Part shown: in pieces, positions 1-8,738 of the stretch
Numbering within the stretch: position 1 is the stretch's first letter
Layout of the letters: each line of letters opens with the position of its first letter
Assembly (NCBI RefSeq): GCF_013409575.1
Contig: NZ_JACCCY010000003.1
Span: forward strand, 705,001 to 769,000
Source of the DNA: Macellibacteroides fermentans
Lineage (GTDB): Bacteria > Bacteroidota > Bacteroidia > Bacteroidales > Tannerellaceae
Direction: 5' to 3'
Length of the DNA: 64,000 nucleotides
Made by a program: the position numbers and the translations under genes
The notes under the pieces: generated by a model
Told to the model about the DNA's origin: nothing
Database searches by the model: none
Seen by the model: the letters and a program-made list of their open reading frames with translations, nothing else

Positions 1-3000
1 ATCAGTCTGCCTGCTGCGGAGGCTATTCTTGTAGCCTCTTCACTGGGTTACAAATCGCAGGAACTTCCTGCTGCAGCAGGAAAGGAGTTAAGGTTCGTGC
101 TGTTGCCCGATCTGATCAATATAGACGAGGTAGTGGTTACTGCCTTGGGTATATCCAGAGAGAAGAAGGCCCTGAGCTATGCGGTACAGGATGTAAAGGG
201 TGAGGAGCTGACCAAATCGCGTCAGACCAATGCCATCGGGTTGCTTTCTGGAAAGGTGGCCGGTTTGCAGATTATCTCCGCCGGAGGTGCTTTGGGTGGA
301 TCCAGCCGTGTGTTGGTTCGCGGGGTGAGTTCGGTATTGGGAAACAACCAGCCTTTGTACGTAATAGATGGTACGCCAATCGACAATACGCAGTTGGGTA
401 GCACCACTACGGCTATAGGGTATGGCGAAAAGGATTATGGGAATACCGCTGCCGATATCAATCCGGACGATATAGAAAGTATGTCGGTTCTTAAGGGAGC
501 CTCGGCAACTGCTTTATATGGTTCGCGGGCGAACAACGGGGTGATATTGATTACAACCAAGAAGGGCACCAATAAGAATAAGACAGAGATATCGTTGAGT
601 ACGGGTATCAGCCTGGAAAACCAGCTTAGAAGCAGCTTTGCTCCCATGCAGAAATTTTACGGAGGGGGCGCCAGCAATCAGCAGACTTTCAACCAGGTTG
701 TTATAAACGGACAGAGTTACAATGTGCCTGCCTATGCCATCGACGAGAGTTGGGGACCTAAATTCAGCGGTCAGCAGGTACTTTCGTGGGAAAACCTTTA
801 TCCGGAAGATGAGGCCCGTTATCTGAAGACTACCGAATGGAAATATCCGGAGCACGACTTGATGTATTATTTTAAGACGGGTGTGGCTTTCGATAACAAT
901 ATTTCGGTTCGCGGAGGAAATGAGATTGCTAATTACCGCGTATCGTACACCAACCGTACGGCAACGGGAACCACTCCTAATTCAAAGCTTTCACGTAACA
1001 ATTTAAGTGCAAGCGGTAGCCTGAAACATAAGAACTTTATCTTCTCGTCTTCCGTAAATTATATGAATACCGGGGTGGTTGGTCGTCCGTGGACAGGTAC
1101 TTCCAACCGGAATGTGATTACCCAGGCTTACTCGTGGGGACAGAATCAGGTGGATTACAAGGAGTTGTCTAACTATAAACGTCCGGACGGATCGCAACGA
1201 CTTTGGAACGTTACCTCGTGGGATAACCTGAAGGCCAAATATATAGATAATCCCTACTGGGCTTCGTATACCAGTTATTCCGACGAGAACCGCGACCGTG
1301 TGTATGGAAATGCGGGCGTAGAATGGAACATTGCCAAGGGATTGAAAGCTACGGCCAAGGTACATGGCGACGTGTACACCTATTCGGTGGAAGATCGTAT
1401 CGCGGTCTATTCTCGTACAACATCCATGTACAGCGAGAAGGTGCAGCGGTTCCAGGAGTTCAACTACGAGGCTATGCTTCACTATAATACGGCTCTTAAA
1501 AACTTTACTTTAAATGCTTTTATCGGGACCAACCTGATGCACCAGCGTCGCAATATCAATAACGGCGAAACGCAGGGGGGACTTATTATCCCCGAATATT
1601 ATAACCTGAGCAACGCTACCAGTGTGCTTACTACGGATAAGACCTATCGGAAAGAGATCCGTTCGCTGCTGGGCAATGTTTCGCTGGGATGGAAAAGTAT
1701 GTTGTTTGCCGATGCGACTTTCCGTAACGACTGGTCTTCCACCTTGCCTGCCAACGAGAATTCGTACTTCTATCCCTCTTTCTCGGGCAGTTTTATCTTT
1801 ACCGAACTCGAACCGGTGAAAGCTGTTTCGTGGCTGAACTTCGGTAAGGTTCGTCTGGGATGGGCCCAGGTGGGTAACGATACGGATCCCTACAGCTTGT
1901 CGCGTACCTACGAGTACAAGAACAGCTCCTTTGGCGGGGTTCCCAACTACGGACTGGATATAATATTGAACAATGCGCATCTGAAACCGGAACTTACCAA
2001 TTCTGTGGAGGCGGGTATCGAGCTTAAATTGTTGAATAACCGCGTAGGACTGGATCTTACCTATTACAATAACCTGACCAAAAACCAGATTATGCAGGTG
2101 CCTTTGGCTGCTTCGAGCGGATATACAAGTCAGTGGATGAATGCCGGAGAGATCAGCAACAAAGGGCTTGAGGTGGTGCTCAATGTGGTGCCTGTGCAGA
2201 CAGCAAATTTCCAGTGGGAGGCTACTTTCAACTGGTCGAAAAACAACAACAAGGTGGAAAAACTGAACGACCAGCTGAAAACATTGCAGATTGCTTCATC
2301 GTTTGTGGCACTGCATGCTACCGTTGGGAAGCCTTACGGCGAGCTGATGGGTTACAATTATGTATTCGACAGCGGAGGGAATAAGGTGGTTGCCGCCAAT
2401 GGCGTATATGCGAAAACAGCTCAGACTGAAGGCTTGGGAAGTGTGCTGCCCGATTGGCTGGGAGGAGTGCGGAATAGTTTCCGGTATAAAAACTTCGACG
2501 CAGGATTCTTGATTGATGTTCGCAAAGGGGGATACTTCTATTCCATCACCCAACAATACGGTATGTATTCCGGAACACTGGAGGAAACTGCCGCCAATGG
2601 TATCCGCGAGAATGGATTGGTATTGGAGGGTGTTCAGGGTACGGTTGCCTATAATGCGGATGGAAGCTATACGGTTACAAACACCCGGCCCAACGATAAA
2701 AACGTATCGGCCTTCGAATGGGGACGCTCGCATAGCAGCGGGGTACAGGCGCAGAATGTGTTTAAGTCGGATTACGTGAAACTGAGGGAGATTACGGCAG
2801 GATATACCGTTCCTCGTCTGGGTGATACGGCTGTGAAGGATGTGAGATTCTCCGTTTTTGCCAACAATGTGTGGACAATCTGGAAGGCGAATAAGAATTT
2901 TGATCCCGACTTTACTCAGAGCTCCGGTAATATTCAGGGGCTGGATGGCGGTAACATTCCTTCTCCGATTACTTACGGATTCAATATCAGTGCTAAGTTT

Positions 3001-3003
3001 TAA
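1..3003 (+). CDS. SusC/RagA-family TonB-linked outer membrane receptor (5' end outside window)
   Basis: The frame is open from base 1, so the N-terminus is missing; 1000 residues are visible. They begin in the last strands of a carboxypeptidase-regulatory-like domain, followed by a TonB-box-like IDEVVV stretch near visible residue 42. The plug domain contains the SusC-typical PLYVIDGTPID and SVLKGASATALYGSRA motifs, and a long beta-barrel ends in ...GFNISAKF with a terminal Phe. Members of this family form the outer-membrane channel that imports large nutrients, usually glycans, with TonB energy and a SusD lid. A SusD gene follows after 8 bp, so the two form an operon. No sigma or anti-sigma gene is visible beside this pair. 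Substrate unknown. Confidence 0.95.
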   Translation: MSLPAAEAILVASSLGYKSQELPAAAGKELRFVLLPDLINIDEVVVTALGISREKKALSYAVQDVKGEELTKSRQTNAIGLLSGKVAGLQIISAGGALGGSSRVLVRGVSSVLGNNQPLYVIDGTPIDNTQLGSTTTAIGYGEKDYGNTAADINPDDIESMSVLKGASATALYGSRANNGVILITTKKGTNKNKTEISLSTGISLENQLRSSFAPMQKFYGGGASNQQTFNQVVINGQSYNVPAYAIDESWGPKFSGQQVLSWENLYPEDEARYLKTTEWKYPEHDLMYYFKTGVAFDNNISVRGGNEIANYRVSYTNRTATGTTPNSKLSRNNLSASGSLKHKNFIFSSSVNYMNTGVVGRPWTGTSNRNVITQAYSWGQNQVDYKELSNYKRPDGSQRLWNVTSWDNLKAKYIDNPYWASYTSYSDENRDRVYGNAGVEWNIAKGLKATAKVHGDVYTYSVEDRIAVYSRTTSMYSEKVQRFQEFNYEAMLHYNTALKNFTLNAFIGTNLMHQRRNINNGETQGGLIIPEYYNLSNATSVLTTDKTYRKEIRSLLGNVSLGWKSMLFADATFRNDWSSTLPANENSYFYPSFSGSFIFTELEPVKAVSWLNFGKVRLGWAQVGNDTDPYSLSRTYEYKNSSFGGVPNYGLDIILNNAHLKPELTNSVEAGIELKLLNNRVGLDLTYYNNLTKNQIMQVPLAASSGYTSQWMNAGEISNKGLEVVLNVVPVQTANFQWEATFNWSKNNNKVEKLNDQLKTLQIASSFVALHATVGKPYGELMGYNYVFDSGGNKVVAANGVYAKTAQTEGLGSVLPDWLGGVRNSFRYKNFDAGFLIDVRKGGYFYSITQQYGMYSGTLEETAANGIRENGLVLEGVQGTVAYNADGSYTVTNTRPNDKNVSAFEWGRSHSSGVQAQNVFKSDYVKLREITAGYTVPRLGDTAVKDVRFSVFANNVWTIWKANKNFDPDFTQSSGNIQGLDGGNIPSPITYGFNISAKF

Positions 3004-3011
3004 CTATAAAA

Positions 3012-4559
3012 ATGATCAGCGAAATGAAACGAAATAATAGTCTAAATTGGATAGTGTCGGGCTTGTTGGTATTTTTGGCTTCCTGCTCCGACTTTGAAGC
3101 AATTAACAAGAATCCGAACAGTCCGGAGAAGGTGCCTACCCAAAGTTTAATTGCTTATGTGGAGAGAAGCATCGTAGATGAGATACGTTCCACCAACCTG
3201 TCGATCGGTCGTTCCGACCTCTATGTGCAATGGTTGGCGAATAATACCTATACGGATGCCGACCGCTATTACTGGATCAGTTCCAATGGGAATGATTCAT
3301 GGAAGAATCTATACCTGGCGCAGAGCAACCTGGATGAAATTATCAGGCTTAATGTAGACGAAGCCACTAAAGCTCAGGCTGCCCAGAACGGTGATAACAA
3401 CAACCAGATTGCCGTTGCACGAATCCTGAAGGTGTTTACCTATCAGGTGATGACCGATACCTGGGGTGATATCCCTTACAGTTCTTTTGGCGGATCCAAT
3501 GCCACATTTGATGCCGGTAAAGCGGATCAGGGTGTGATTTATGCCCAGTATGCCAAACAGGAATTGATCTATGCGGATTTACTGAAAGAGCTTAAAGAGG
3601 CTTCGGACCAACTGAATACGGGTTCTTCCGCATTTGCAAGCGGTGATGCCATATATAAAGGTAATGCCCTGAAATGGAAAAAGTTTGCCAATTCACTAAG
3701 TCTCCGTATCGCAAACCGTGTACGGAGTAAGCTGAATGAGGCAGACAACCGGATAAAGGAGATTCTGGCTAATCCGGCACAGTATCCTATTTTTGAAAGC
3801 AACGATGACAATGCATTGCTGGCTTTCGAAACCAATGCCCCCAACCAGGCTCCATTTTATAAAGCCACGACTTTGGCAAACCGAAACGACTATGCTGTAA
3901 GTAATGTGTTTGTAGATTTTCTGCAGGGTAAGAAGGCGGTATCTCCGGTTCAGGATCCGCGTCTGAGCGTGTATGCGCAACCTAACAGCAAAGGAAACTA
4001 TGTGGGCCAGTATTACGGGATGGATATGTTTACAGCCAGTTTGGTTAGTCCCGATTCCGTAAGCAAACCGGGTGCCGCCTTTTATAAAAGCGACTATAAG
4101 GAGGTATTGATGGAGTATGCCGAAGTGCAGTTCATCTTGTCCGAATACAAGAATTGGGATCAGCAGCACTACCTGAACGGGATTCGTGCTTCCATGCAGA
4201 AGTGGGGTATATCCAATGTGGCTGTAGATTCGTACCTTCAGTCGGCTCCCCCTGCTTCACAAGAGACGGTGCTGACTCAGAAATGGGTGGCTCTATTCAT
4301 GCAGGGCAACGAAGGCTGGGCCGAATATCGACGTACCGGATATCCAAATTTCCTGATCAAAGCCGGAGATATTGTTTGGAAAGGAACTGTAAACGGTCAG
4401 CCTGTTACCAAAAACTTCGAACCAATCGGTATTTCGTCTGTTCCATCCCGGTTGTTATATCCCAACAACGAAGTACAGCTTAATTCGGCTCAATACCAAA
4501 AGGCGGTTGCTCAACAAGGGGGCGATCAGCTAGACACGAAAGTATGGTGGAATAAATAA
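3012..4559 (+). CDS. SusD/RagB-family surface lipoprotein
   Basis: The protein has 515 residues and a lipoprotein signal: basic MKRNNSLN, a hydrophobic stretch, then the lipobox LASC, which would acylate the Cys at about residue 25. The rest resembles the SusD-like class with EAINKNPNSPEKVP near the N-terminus and a helical TPR-like core. SusD proteins sit on the cell surface as a hinged lid over the SusC barrel and bind the substrate. The gene lies 8 bp after the SusC stop, so it is co-transcribed with it. An alternative start at 3024 (MKRNNS) gives a more standard signal peptide. A hairpin terminator follows the stop. Ligand unknown. Confidence 0.93.
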   Translation: MISEMKRNNSLNWIVSGLLVFLASCSDFEAINKNPNSPEKVPTQSLIAYVERSIVDEIRSTNLSIGRSDLYVQWLANNTYTDADRYYWISSNGNDSWKNLYLAQSNLDEIIRLNVDEATKAQAAQNGDNNNQIAVARILKVFTYQVMTDTWGDIPYSSFGGSNATFDAGKADQGVIYAQYAKQELIYADLLKELKEASDQLNTGSSAFASGDAIYKGNALKWKKFANSLSLRIANRVRSKLNEADNRIKEILANPAQYPIFESNDDNALLAFETNAPNQAPFYKATTLANRNDYAVSNVFVDFLQGKKAVSPVQDPRLSVYAQPNSKGNYVGQYYGMDMFTASLVSPDSVSKPGAAFYKSDYKEVLMEYAEVQFILSEYKNWDQQHYLNGIRASMQKWGISNVAVDSYLQSAPPASQETVLTQKWVALFMQGNEGWAEYRRTGYPNFLIKAGDIVWKGTVNGQPVTKNFEPIGISSVPSRLLYPNNEVQLNSAQYQKAVAQQGGDQLDTKVWWNK

Positions 4560-4580
4560 GATACACCAGTCGGTAAAAAG

Positions 4581-4611
4581 AAAGGCATCCATGATTCTTC
4601 AGGATGCCTTT
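4581..4611. terminator. bidirectional hairpin terminator between susD and the S41 peptidase gene
   Basis: Arms AAAGGCATCC (4581-4590) and GGATGCCTTT (4602-4611) with an 11-nt loop. An A-run on the left and a T-run on the right let it work for both convergent genes. Confidence 0.85.
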
Positions 4612-4622
4612 TCTTTTTTTAT

Positions 4623-6026
4623 TTATTCTTGTCCGGTTTCTATATCGATAACCACTCCGGGGGTTGCTTTCCGATCCAATGATCCGGAAACTTTCTGCAG
4701 ATTCTGCGTGAAGAAGGTTGCCGATTTCGTTGTAGTCTGGGTATAGCTTCCGTCGATAATACGGAGTGCCGCATTTAGCAACAACTCGTTGGTGTTGCCG
4801 AATTCAAGAAATTTATCCAGTTCGGTGGCTTCATCCAGCTTATAGTCGGGTGTAAAGCCCTTTTCGTAATCCGATTTGTTCTCCGAATTAAACAGTTTAC
4901 AAACAATGGGATGTAGTTTCCAATCGTATGCATCATCTGTATAGGTTTCCGAACCTACATTCTTTCCTTCGGTCTGCATACCAATGATTACCACGTTCAT
5001 GTAGGGTTTTAAACTGTTTATTACCAGTTCGGAGGCCGAAGCTGATGTTTCGGTTACCAATACATACAACGTTTGCAGATTCAGGTTTGCGCCATCGGCG
5101 ATGAGCGAGGAATTAAGAGCTATGTTTATCTTTTGCGGACGTTGTTTATCATTGTATTCGAGTGTACACATGGTTTTCCCTAAAGCGGATTGGGGAGCCA
5201 GCATGGTGCTGAGCAACTGTGCACAAGATAGCGACCCGCCGTTGTTGTATCGCAGGTCGAGTACAAACTCATTGACACCTGCTGTTTTGAAATCCTTGAA
5301 ACGGGCAAGCATATCCTTGTCGAAAGTTTTATCATCGTCTGTTTTTCCGGAAGAGAAATGGTTGTACACCAGATAGCCCACTTTGCGGCCTCCCCAATCA
5401 ATCACTTTGTTAAAGTAAACAGGGTTATCCACAATCTCGCGGGCCGTATCGATCTGTACCTTCTTTCCGACGTCCAGTTTATCAGACACCGGATTGTAAA
5501 CAGCCAGTTGCAGTTCCATGGATTTGCCTCCATACAATGTTTTGTAGTTTTGTTCCGTAATATAAGCTCCGTCCATGGTTACAATCCAGTCGCCCCGTTT
5601 GATGCCGGCTTGGGAAGCAGGCGAATCGGGGGCCACATACAGGATATGTGCCACGAATTCCGTATTGCTCATCCTGTACAGCGTATAGTCGAAACCGTAA
5701 CTGTAGGTGGTCTGATAGATACCACGTGTAACCGGAGTGGTACTTTCGATGTAAGAATAAAAATATCCCTCTTTTCCGTCTTTAGTTGATAACAAGGATT
5801 TTAAGAATGTTTCAGCGTCAGCATCAAATTTCAAGGATCCGAACTCAGGCATTTCCTTGTACCAGTAATATTTATTACGCATGGTCCTTTCGATCCAGCT
5901 GTTCTCCGGGTATTGTTTATTGTTATTATCTTCTACCAGCTGCTCTTCCTCTTTGCCGCAGGAGCTGAATATGGATGCCAACGTGAAGATCAGCAGGCTG
6001 AGATATAATTTATTACGTTTATTCAT
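4623..6026 (-). CDS. S41-family (C-terminal processing type) peptidase lipoprotein with PDZ domain
   Basis: The protein has 467 residues. It starts MNKRNKLYLSLLIFTLAS with a lipobox at FSSC, then a PDZ domain (HILYVAPDSPASQAGIKRGD) and an S41 protease domain. The likely catalytic Ser lies in TSASASE and the Lys in IGMQTEGKNVG. S41 enzymes cleave near protein C-termini in the periplasm. The frame is open further upstream to 6170, but the -7 box at 6055-6062 lies inside that extension and the lipoprotein signal begins at 6026, so 6026 is the start. It converges with the SusD gene and diverges from nadB. Its target protein cannot be read from the sequence. Confidence 0.9.
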   Translation of the reverse strand: MNKRNKLYLSLLIFTLASIFSSCGKEEEQLVEDNNNKQYPENSWIERTMRNKYYWYKEMPEFGSLKFDADAETFLKSLLSTKDGKEGYFYSYIESTTPVTRGIYQTTYSYGFDYTLYRMSNTEFVAHILYVAPDSPASQAGIKRGDWIVTMDGAYITEQNYKTLYGGKSMELQLAVYNPVSDKLDVGKKVQIDTAREIVDNPVYFNKVIDWGGRKVGYLVYNHFSSGKTDDDKTFDKDMLARFKDFKTAGVNEFVLDLRYNNGGSLSCAQLLSTMLAPQSALGKTMCTLEYNDKQRPQKINIALNSSLIADGANLNLQTLYVLVTETSASASELVINSLKPYMNVVIIGMQTEGKNVGSETYTDDAYDWKLHPIVCKLFNSENKSDYEKGFTPDYKLDEATELDKFLEFGNTNELLLNAALRIIDGSYTQTTTKSATFFTQNLQKVSGSLDRKATPGVVIDIETGQE

Positions 6027-6054
6027 TTTATTATCCGGTTTAATTAGAAAGACG

Positions 6055-6062
6055 CAAATATA
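6055..6062 (-). promoter_or_regulatory. -7 promoter box of the S41 peptidase gene
   Basis: On the minus strand this reads TATATTTG, a perfect match to the Bacteroidota -7 consensus TAnnTTTG, 29 bp before the chosen ATG. No clear -33 TTG is seen. Confidence 0.6.
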
Positions 6063-6159
6063 CCTATTCTTGAGGATTGAATAAGCTGCTGGCCCAATTA
6101 AAAACCGGAAGGAAGTACGAAAGATTTTTAAAATGGGGTGAATAGCAAAGGAAATGCCT

Positions 6160-6167
6160 AACTTTGT
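6160..6167 (+). promoter_or_regulatory. -7 promoter box of nadB
   Basis: TAACTTTG matches TAnnTTTG and sits 18 bp before the nadB ATG. It would give a very short leader. Confidence 0.5.
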
Positions 6168-6184
6168 CATTCTAAAATCAGAGA

Positions 6185-7771
6185 ATGATGGTAAAAAGAT
6201 TCGATTACTTAGTTATTGGTTCCGGTATTGCCGGGATGAGTTTCGCTCTGAAAGTAGCCAACAAGGGTTCGGTTGCCCTTATTTGCAAGACCTCTTTACA
6301 GGAAGCGAATACCTATTACGCCCAGGGAGGTGTAGCATCTGTAACCAACCCCATTGACGATTTCGAAAAGCATATTCAGGATACACTGATTGCCGGCGAT
6401 GGGCATTGCGACCGGGCCGCTGTCGAAAAGGTGGTGAAAGAGGCTCCTGCTCAGATAAAAGAGTTGATAGAATGGGGTGTTAAGTTTGATAAGACCGCTT
6501 CGGGCGATTTCGACCTGCACCGTGAAGGTGGACATTCCGAGTTCCGGATTCTGCATCACAAGGATAATACAGGTGCCGAAATACAGGAGAGTCTTATTCT
6601 TGCGTTGAAGAGTCACCCCAATATTAAAATTTTTGACCATCATTTTGCGGTAGAGATTCTTACCCAGCACCATCTGGGAATGGAGGTGACACGTCAGACT
6701 CCCGATGTGGAGTGCTACGGGGCATATATCCTGAATGAACGTACGCGCAAGGTGGATACCTTCCTTTCAAAAGTAACGTTGATTGCCACGGGTGGTATTG
6801 GGAATGTATATCTTACCACCACCAATCCGCTGGTTGCCACAGGTGATGGTATTGCCATGGTATACCGGGCCAAGGGTACAGTTAAGGATATGGAGTTTGT
6901 TCAGTTTCATCCCACTGCTTTATTTAATCCGGGCGATCGTCCCTCATTTCTTATTACCGAGGCCATGCGTGGGTATGGCGCTAAACTTCGGACTATGGAT
7001 GGTAAGGAGTTTATGTATAAATATGACAGCCGACTTGAACTTGCCCCGCGCGACATCGTAGCCCGTGCCATTGATACGGAGATGAAAAACAGGGGAGATG
7101 ATCATGTCTATCTGGATGTGACCCACAAAGATCCCGAGGAAACAAAAAAACATTTCCCCACGATTTATGAGAAATGTATGAGTCTGGGTTTAGATATAAC
7201 CAAAGATTATATTCCTGTTGCGCCGGCTGCCCATTACCTGTGTGGAGGTATACAGGTCGACCTGAACGGGCAATCGTCAATCAAACGGTTGTATGCTGCC
7301 GGAGAATGTTCCTGCACCGGATTGCACGGGGCCAACAGGTTAGCTTCCAATTCTTTGATTGAAGCTGTGGTCTATGCGGATGCATCAGCCAAGCATGCCA
7401 TGGAACATATTAGCGGATATAACTTCAATGAGTCCATTCCTGTATGGAACGACGAGGGAACTTCGCTTACGGAAGAGATGGTGCTGATTACCCAAAGTGC
7501 AAAGGAGGTTCAGCAGATTATGGCCACCTATGTAGGTATCATCCGCTCTAACATCCGTTTGAAAAGAGCTTTCGACCGGTTGGACATTCTGTATAAAGAG
7601 ACTGAAAGTCTGTTTTTGCGTTCGGTGGTGTCGAAAGAGTTGTGTGAGTTACGTAACATTATCAATACGGCTTATCTTGTAATCAGACAGGCCATGGAAA
7701 GGAAGGAGAGCCGCGGATTGCATTATACGCTGGACTATCCTGATAAGATTGCAATTTCCGACGAAGAGTAA
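6185..7771 (+). CDS. nadB: L-aspartate oxidase NadB
   Basis: The protein has 528 residues, close to the usual 530-540. It oxidises L-aspartate to iminoaspartate with FAD, the first step of de novo NAD synthesis; quinolinate synthase, which takes the next step, is not in the window. The FAD-binding motif is GSGIAGMSFAL near the N-terminus. ANTYYAQGGVAS and the substrate-site signature HREGGHSEFRILHHKDNTG separate NadB from succinate dehydrogenase flavoproteins, and the C-terminal helical domain is present. The start could be either of two adjacent Met codons (6185 or 6188). It is monocistronic, with a strong terminator right after it. Confidence 0.95.
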   Translation: MMVKRFDYLVIGSGIAGMSFALKVANKGSVALICKTSLQEANTYYAQGGVASVTNPIDDFEKHIQDTLIAGDGHCDRAAVEKVVKEAPAQIKELIEWGVKFDKTASGDFDLHREGGHSEFRILHHKDNTGAEIQESLILALKSHPNIKIFDHHFAVEILTQHHLGMEVTRQTPDVECYGAYILNERTRKVDTFLSKVTLIATGGIGNVYLTTTNPLVATGDGIAMVYRAKGTVKDMEFVQFHPTALFNPGDRPSFLITEAMRGYGAKLRTMDGKEFMYKYDSRLELAPRDIVARAIDTEMKNRGDDHVYLDVTHKDPEETKKHFPTIYEKCMSLGLDITKDYIPVAPAAHYLCGGIQVDLNGQSSIKRLYAAGECSCTGLHGANRLASNSLIEAVVYADASAKHAMEHISGYNFNESIPVWNDEGTSLTEEMVLITQSAKEVQQIMATYVGIIRSNIRLKRAFDRLDILYKETESLFLRSVVSKELCELRNIINTAYLVIRQAMERKESRGLHYTLDYPDKIAISDEE

Positions 7772-7781
7772 TAAAATAAAT

Positions 7782-7818
7782 ATCCCCCCTCAAGCGAAGT
7801 AAGCACCTGAGGGGGGAT
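7782..7818 (+). terminator. nadB terminator
   Basis: Perfect 11-bp stem ATCCCCCCTCA (7782-7792) / TGAGGGGGGAT (7808-7818) followed by a T-run, just after the nadB stop. Confidence 0.9.
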
Positions 7819-7838
7819 TTTTCTGTTGAAAAGAACAA

Positions 7839-8417
7839 TTAATAGTTTTGCTTCATGGGCTCGAAGTAAGATTGTGCATGTTCGCAAGCCGGACAAGTCT
7901 TAGGTGCTTTTTTACCCTTGAATGTCCAACCGCAGTTACGGCATTGCCACATAATTTCTTCGTCTTTTTCGAAAACTTTGCCTTCAGTTACGTTGGCTAA
8001 CAATTTGCGGTAACGAGCTTCGTGTTCGGCTTCTACTTTGGCAATCTGGCGGAATGCAACAGCAACAGCTTTAAATCCTTCCTGTTCTGCGATATCGGCA
8101 AATGCAGGATACAGTTCTGTCCACTCTTCGTTTTCACCAGCAGCAGCAGCTGCGAGGTTGTCGGCTGTTGTACCGATGATACCGGCAGGATAAGAGGCTG
8201 TGATTTCAACCATGCCACCTTCTAAAAATTTGAAGAAACGTTCAGCATGCTCTTTTTCTTGTTCTGCAGTTTCAGCAAAAACAGCTGCAATTTGTTCGAA
8301 TCCTTCTTTTTTTGCCTTGCTGGCGAAGAATGTGTAACGACTTCTTGCCTGAGATTCTCCGGCAAACGATTTAAGTAAGTTCTTTTCGGTTTCTGTACCT
8401 TTAATACTTTTTTCCAT
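7839..8417 (-). CDS. rbr: rubrerythrin
   Basis: The protein has 192 residues. A ferritin-like diiron domain comes first ([18 protein letters not shown], then [12 protein letters not shown] and [10 protein letters not shown], supplying the Glu/His ligands). The C-terminal rubredoxin-like domain has the paired CRNCG and CPACEH iron knuckles. Rubrerythrin reduces hydrogen peroxide in the cytoplasm of anaerobes, drawing electrons from NADH through rubredoxin-type partners. Both metal sites look intact. The gene stands alone, divergent from the SulP gene, behind a good promoter. Confidence 0.96.
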   Translation of the reverse strand: MEKSIKGTETEKNLLKSFAGESQARSRYTFFASKAKKEGFEQIAAVFAETAEQEKEHAERFFKFLEGGMVEITASYPAGIIGTTADNLAAAAAGENEEWTELYPAFADIAEQEGFKAVAVAFRQIAKVEAEHEARYRKLLANVTEGKVFEKDEEIMWQCRNCGWTFKGKKAPKTCPACEHAQSYFEPMKQNY

Positions 8418-8476
8418 AATGATAAATTATATATGTAATATTAATGCGAGAATACCGGTTTTGAATCTTTCAAGCC

Positions 8477-8506
8477 CAAATGTAAAAAAAAAATCGATAG
8501 GTACAA
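8477..8506 (-). promoter_or_regulatory. rubrerythrin promoter (-33 and -7)
   Basis: On the minus strand the -7 box is TACATTTG (8477-8484). A TTG (8504-8506) lies 19 bp upstream, the normal spacing for Bacteroidota promoters. The leader would be about 55 nt. Confidence 0.7.
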
Positions 8507-8571
8507 CCTCCCTGAGGAAATTTAGATTGAATTCTTTCTCACAAAAAGAGATCGTAAACATTTAAATGTAC

Positions 8572-8685
8572 AAGAAAGGCTTACTTGATTGATTCAAGTG
8601 TTTTAACAAGCATGCTGCTTGTTTTGTTTAACCTTTCTTTACTATGGATGTAGTGATGGCTAATGAATAACCCATTAGGGCCATC
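8572..8685 (+). repeat. nested inverted repeats (three-way-junction-like fold plus hairpin) in the rbr-sulP intergenic region
   Basis: This is the main content of the 321-bp gap 8418-8738 besides promoters. An outer stem AAGAAAGG (8572-8579)/CCTTTCTT (8632-8639) encloses two hairpins: ACTTGA/TCAAGT (8583-8588, 8594-8599) and AACAAGCA/TGCTTGTT (8605-8612, 8616-8623). A further hairpin follows: GATGGCTAATG (8655-8665) pairs with CATTA (8673-8677) and GCCATC (8680-8685) around a 2-nt bulge. All stems are Watson-Crick. It may be a structured RNA or protein-binding DNA; no U-run follows it. Confidence 0.5.
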
Positions 8686-8702
8686 TGTGTTGTTTTTATT
8701 CA

Positions 8703-8710
8703 TACCTTTG
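8703..8710 (+). promoter_or_regulatory. -7 promoter box of the SulP gene
   Basis: TACCTTTG matches TAnnTTTG, 28 bp before the ATG. The hairpin at 8655-8685 covers the place where the -33 region would be. Confidence 0.5.
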
Positions 8711-8738
8711 CAGCATCATCAATTAACAGGCAAAAAGA

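Noticed and set aside
1003-1482. Long antisense open frames within the SusC gene and other large genes
   Set aside because: They lie opposite strongly supported coding sequence and show no protein motifs; they are by-products of codon usage.
1-4559. First SusC/SusD pair as part of a larger polysaccharide locus
   Set aside because: No hydrolase, sigma or sensor gene is visible beside it within the window; anything upstream lies outside it.
6027-6170. Longer N-terminus of the S41 peptidase
   Set aside because: It would bury the lipoprotein signal and contains the promoter.
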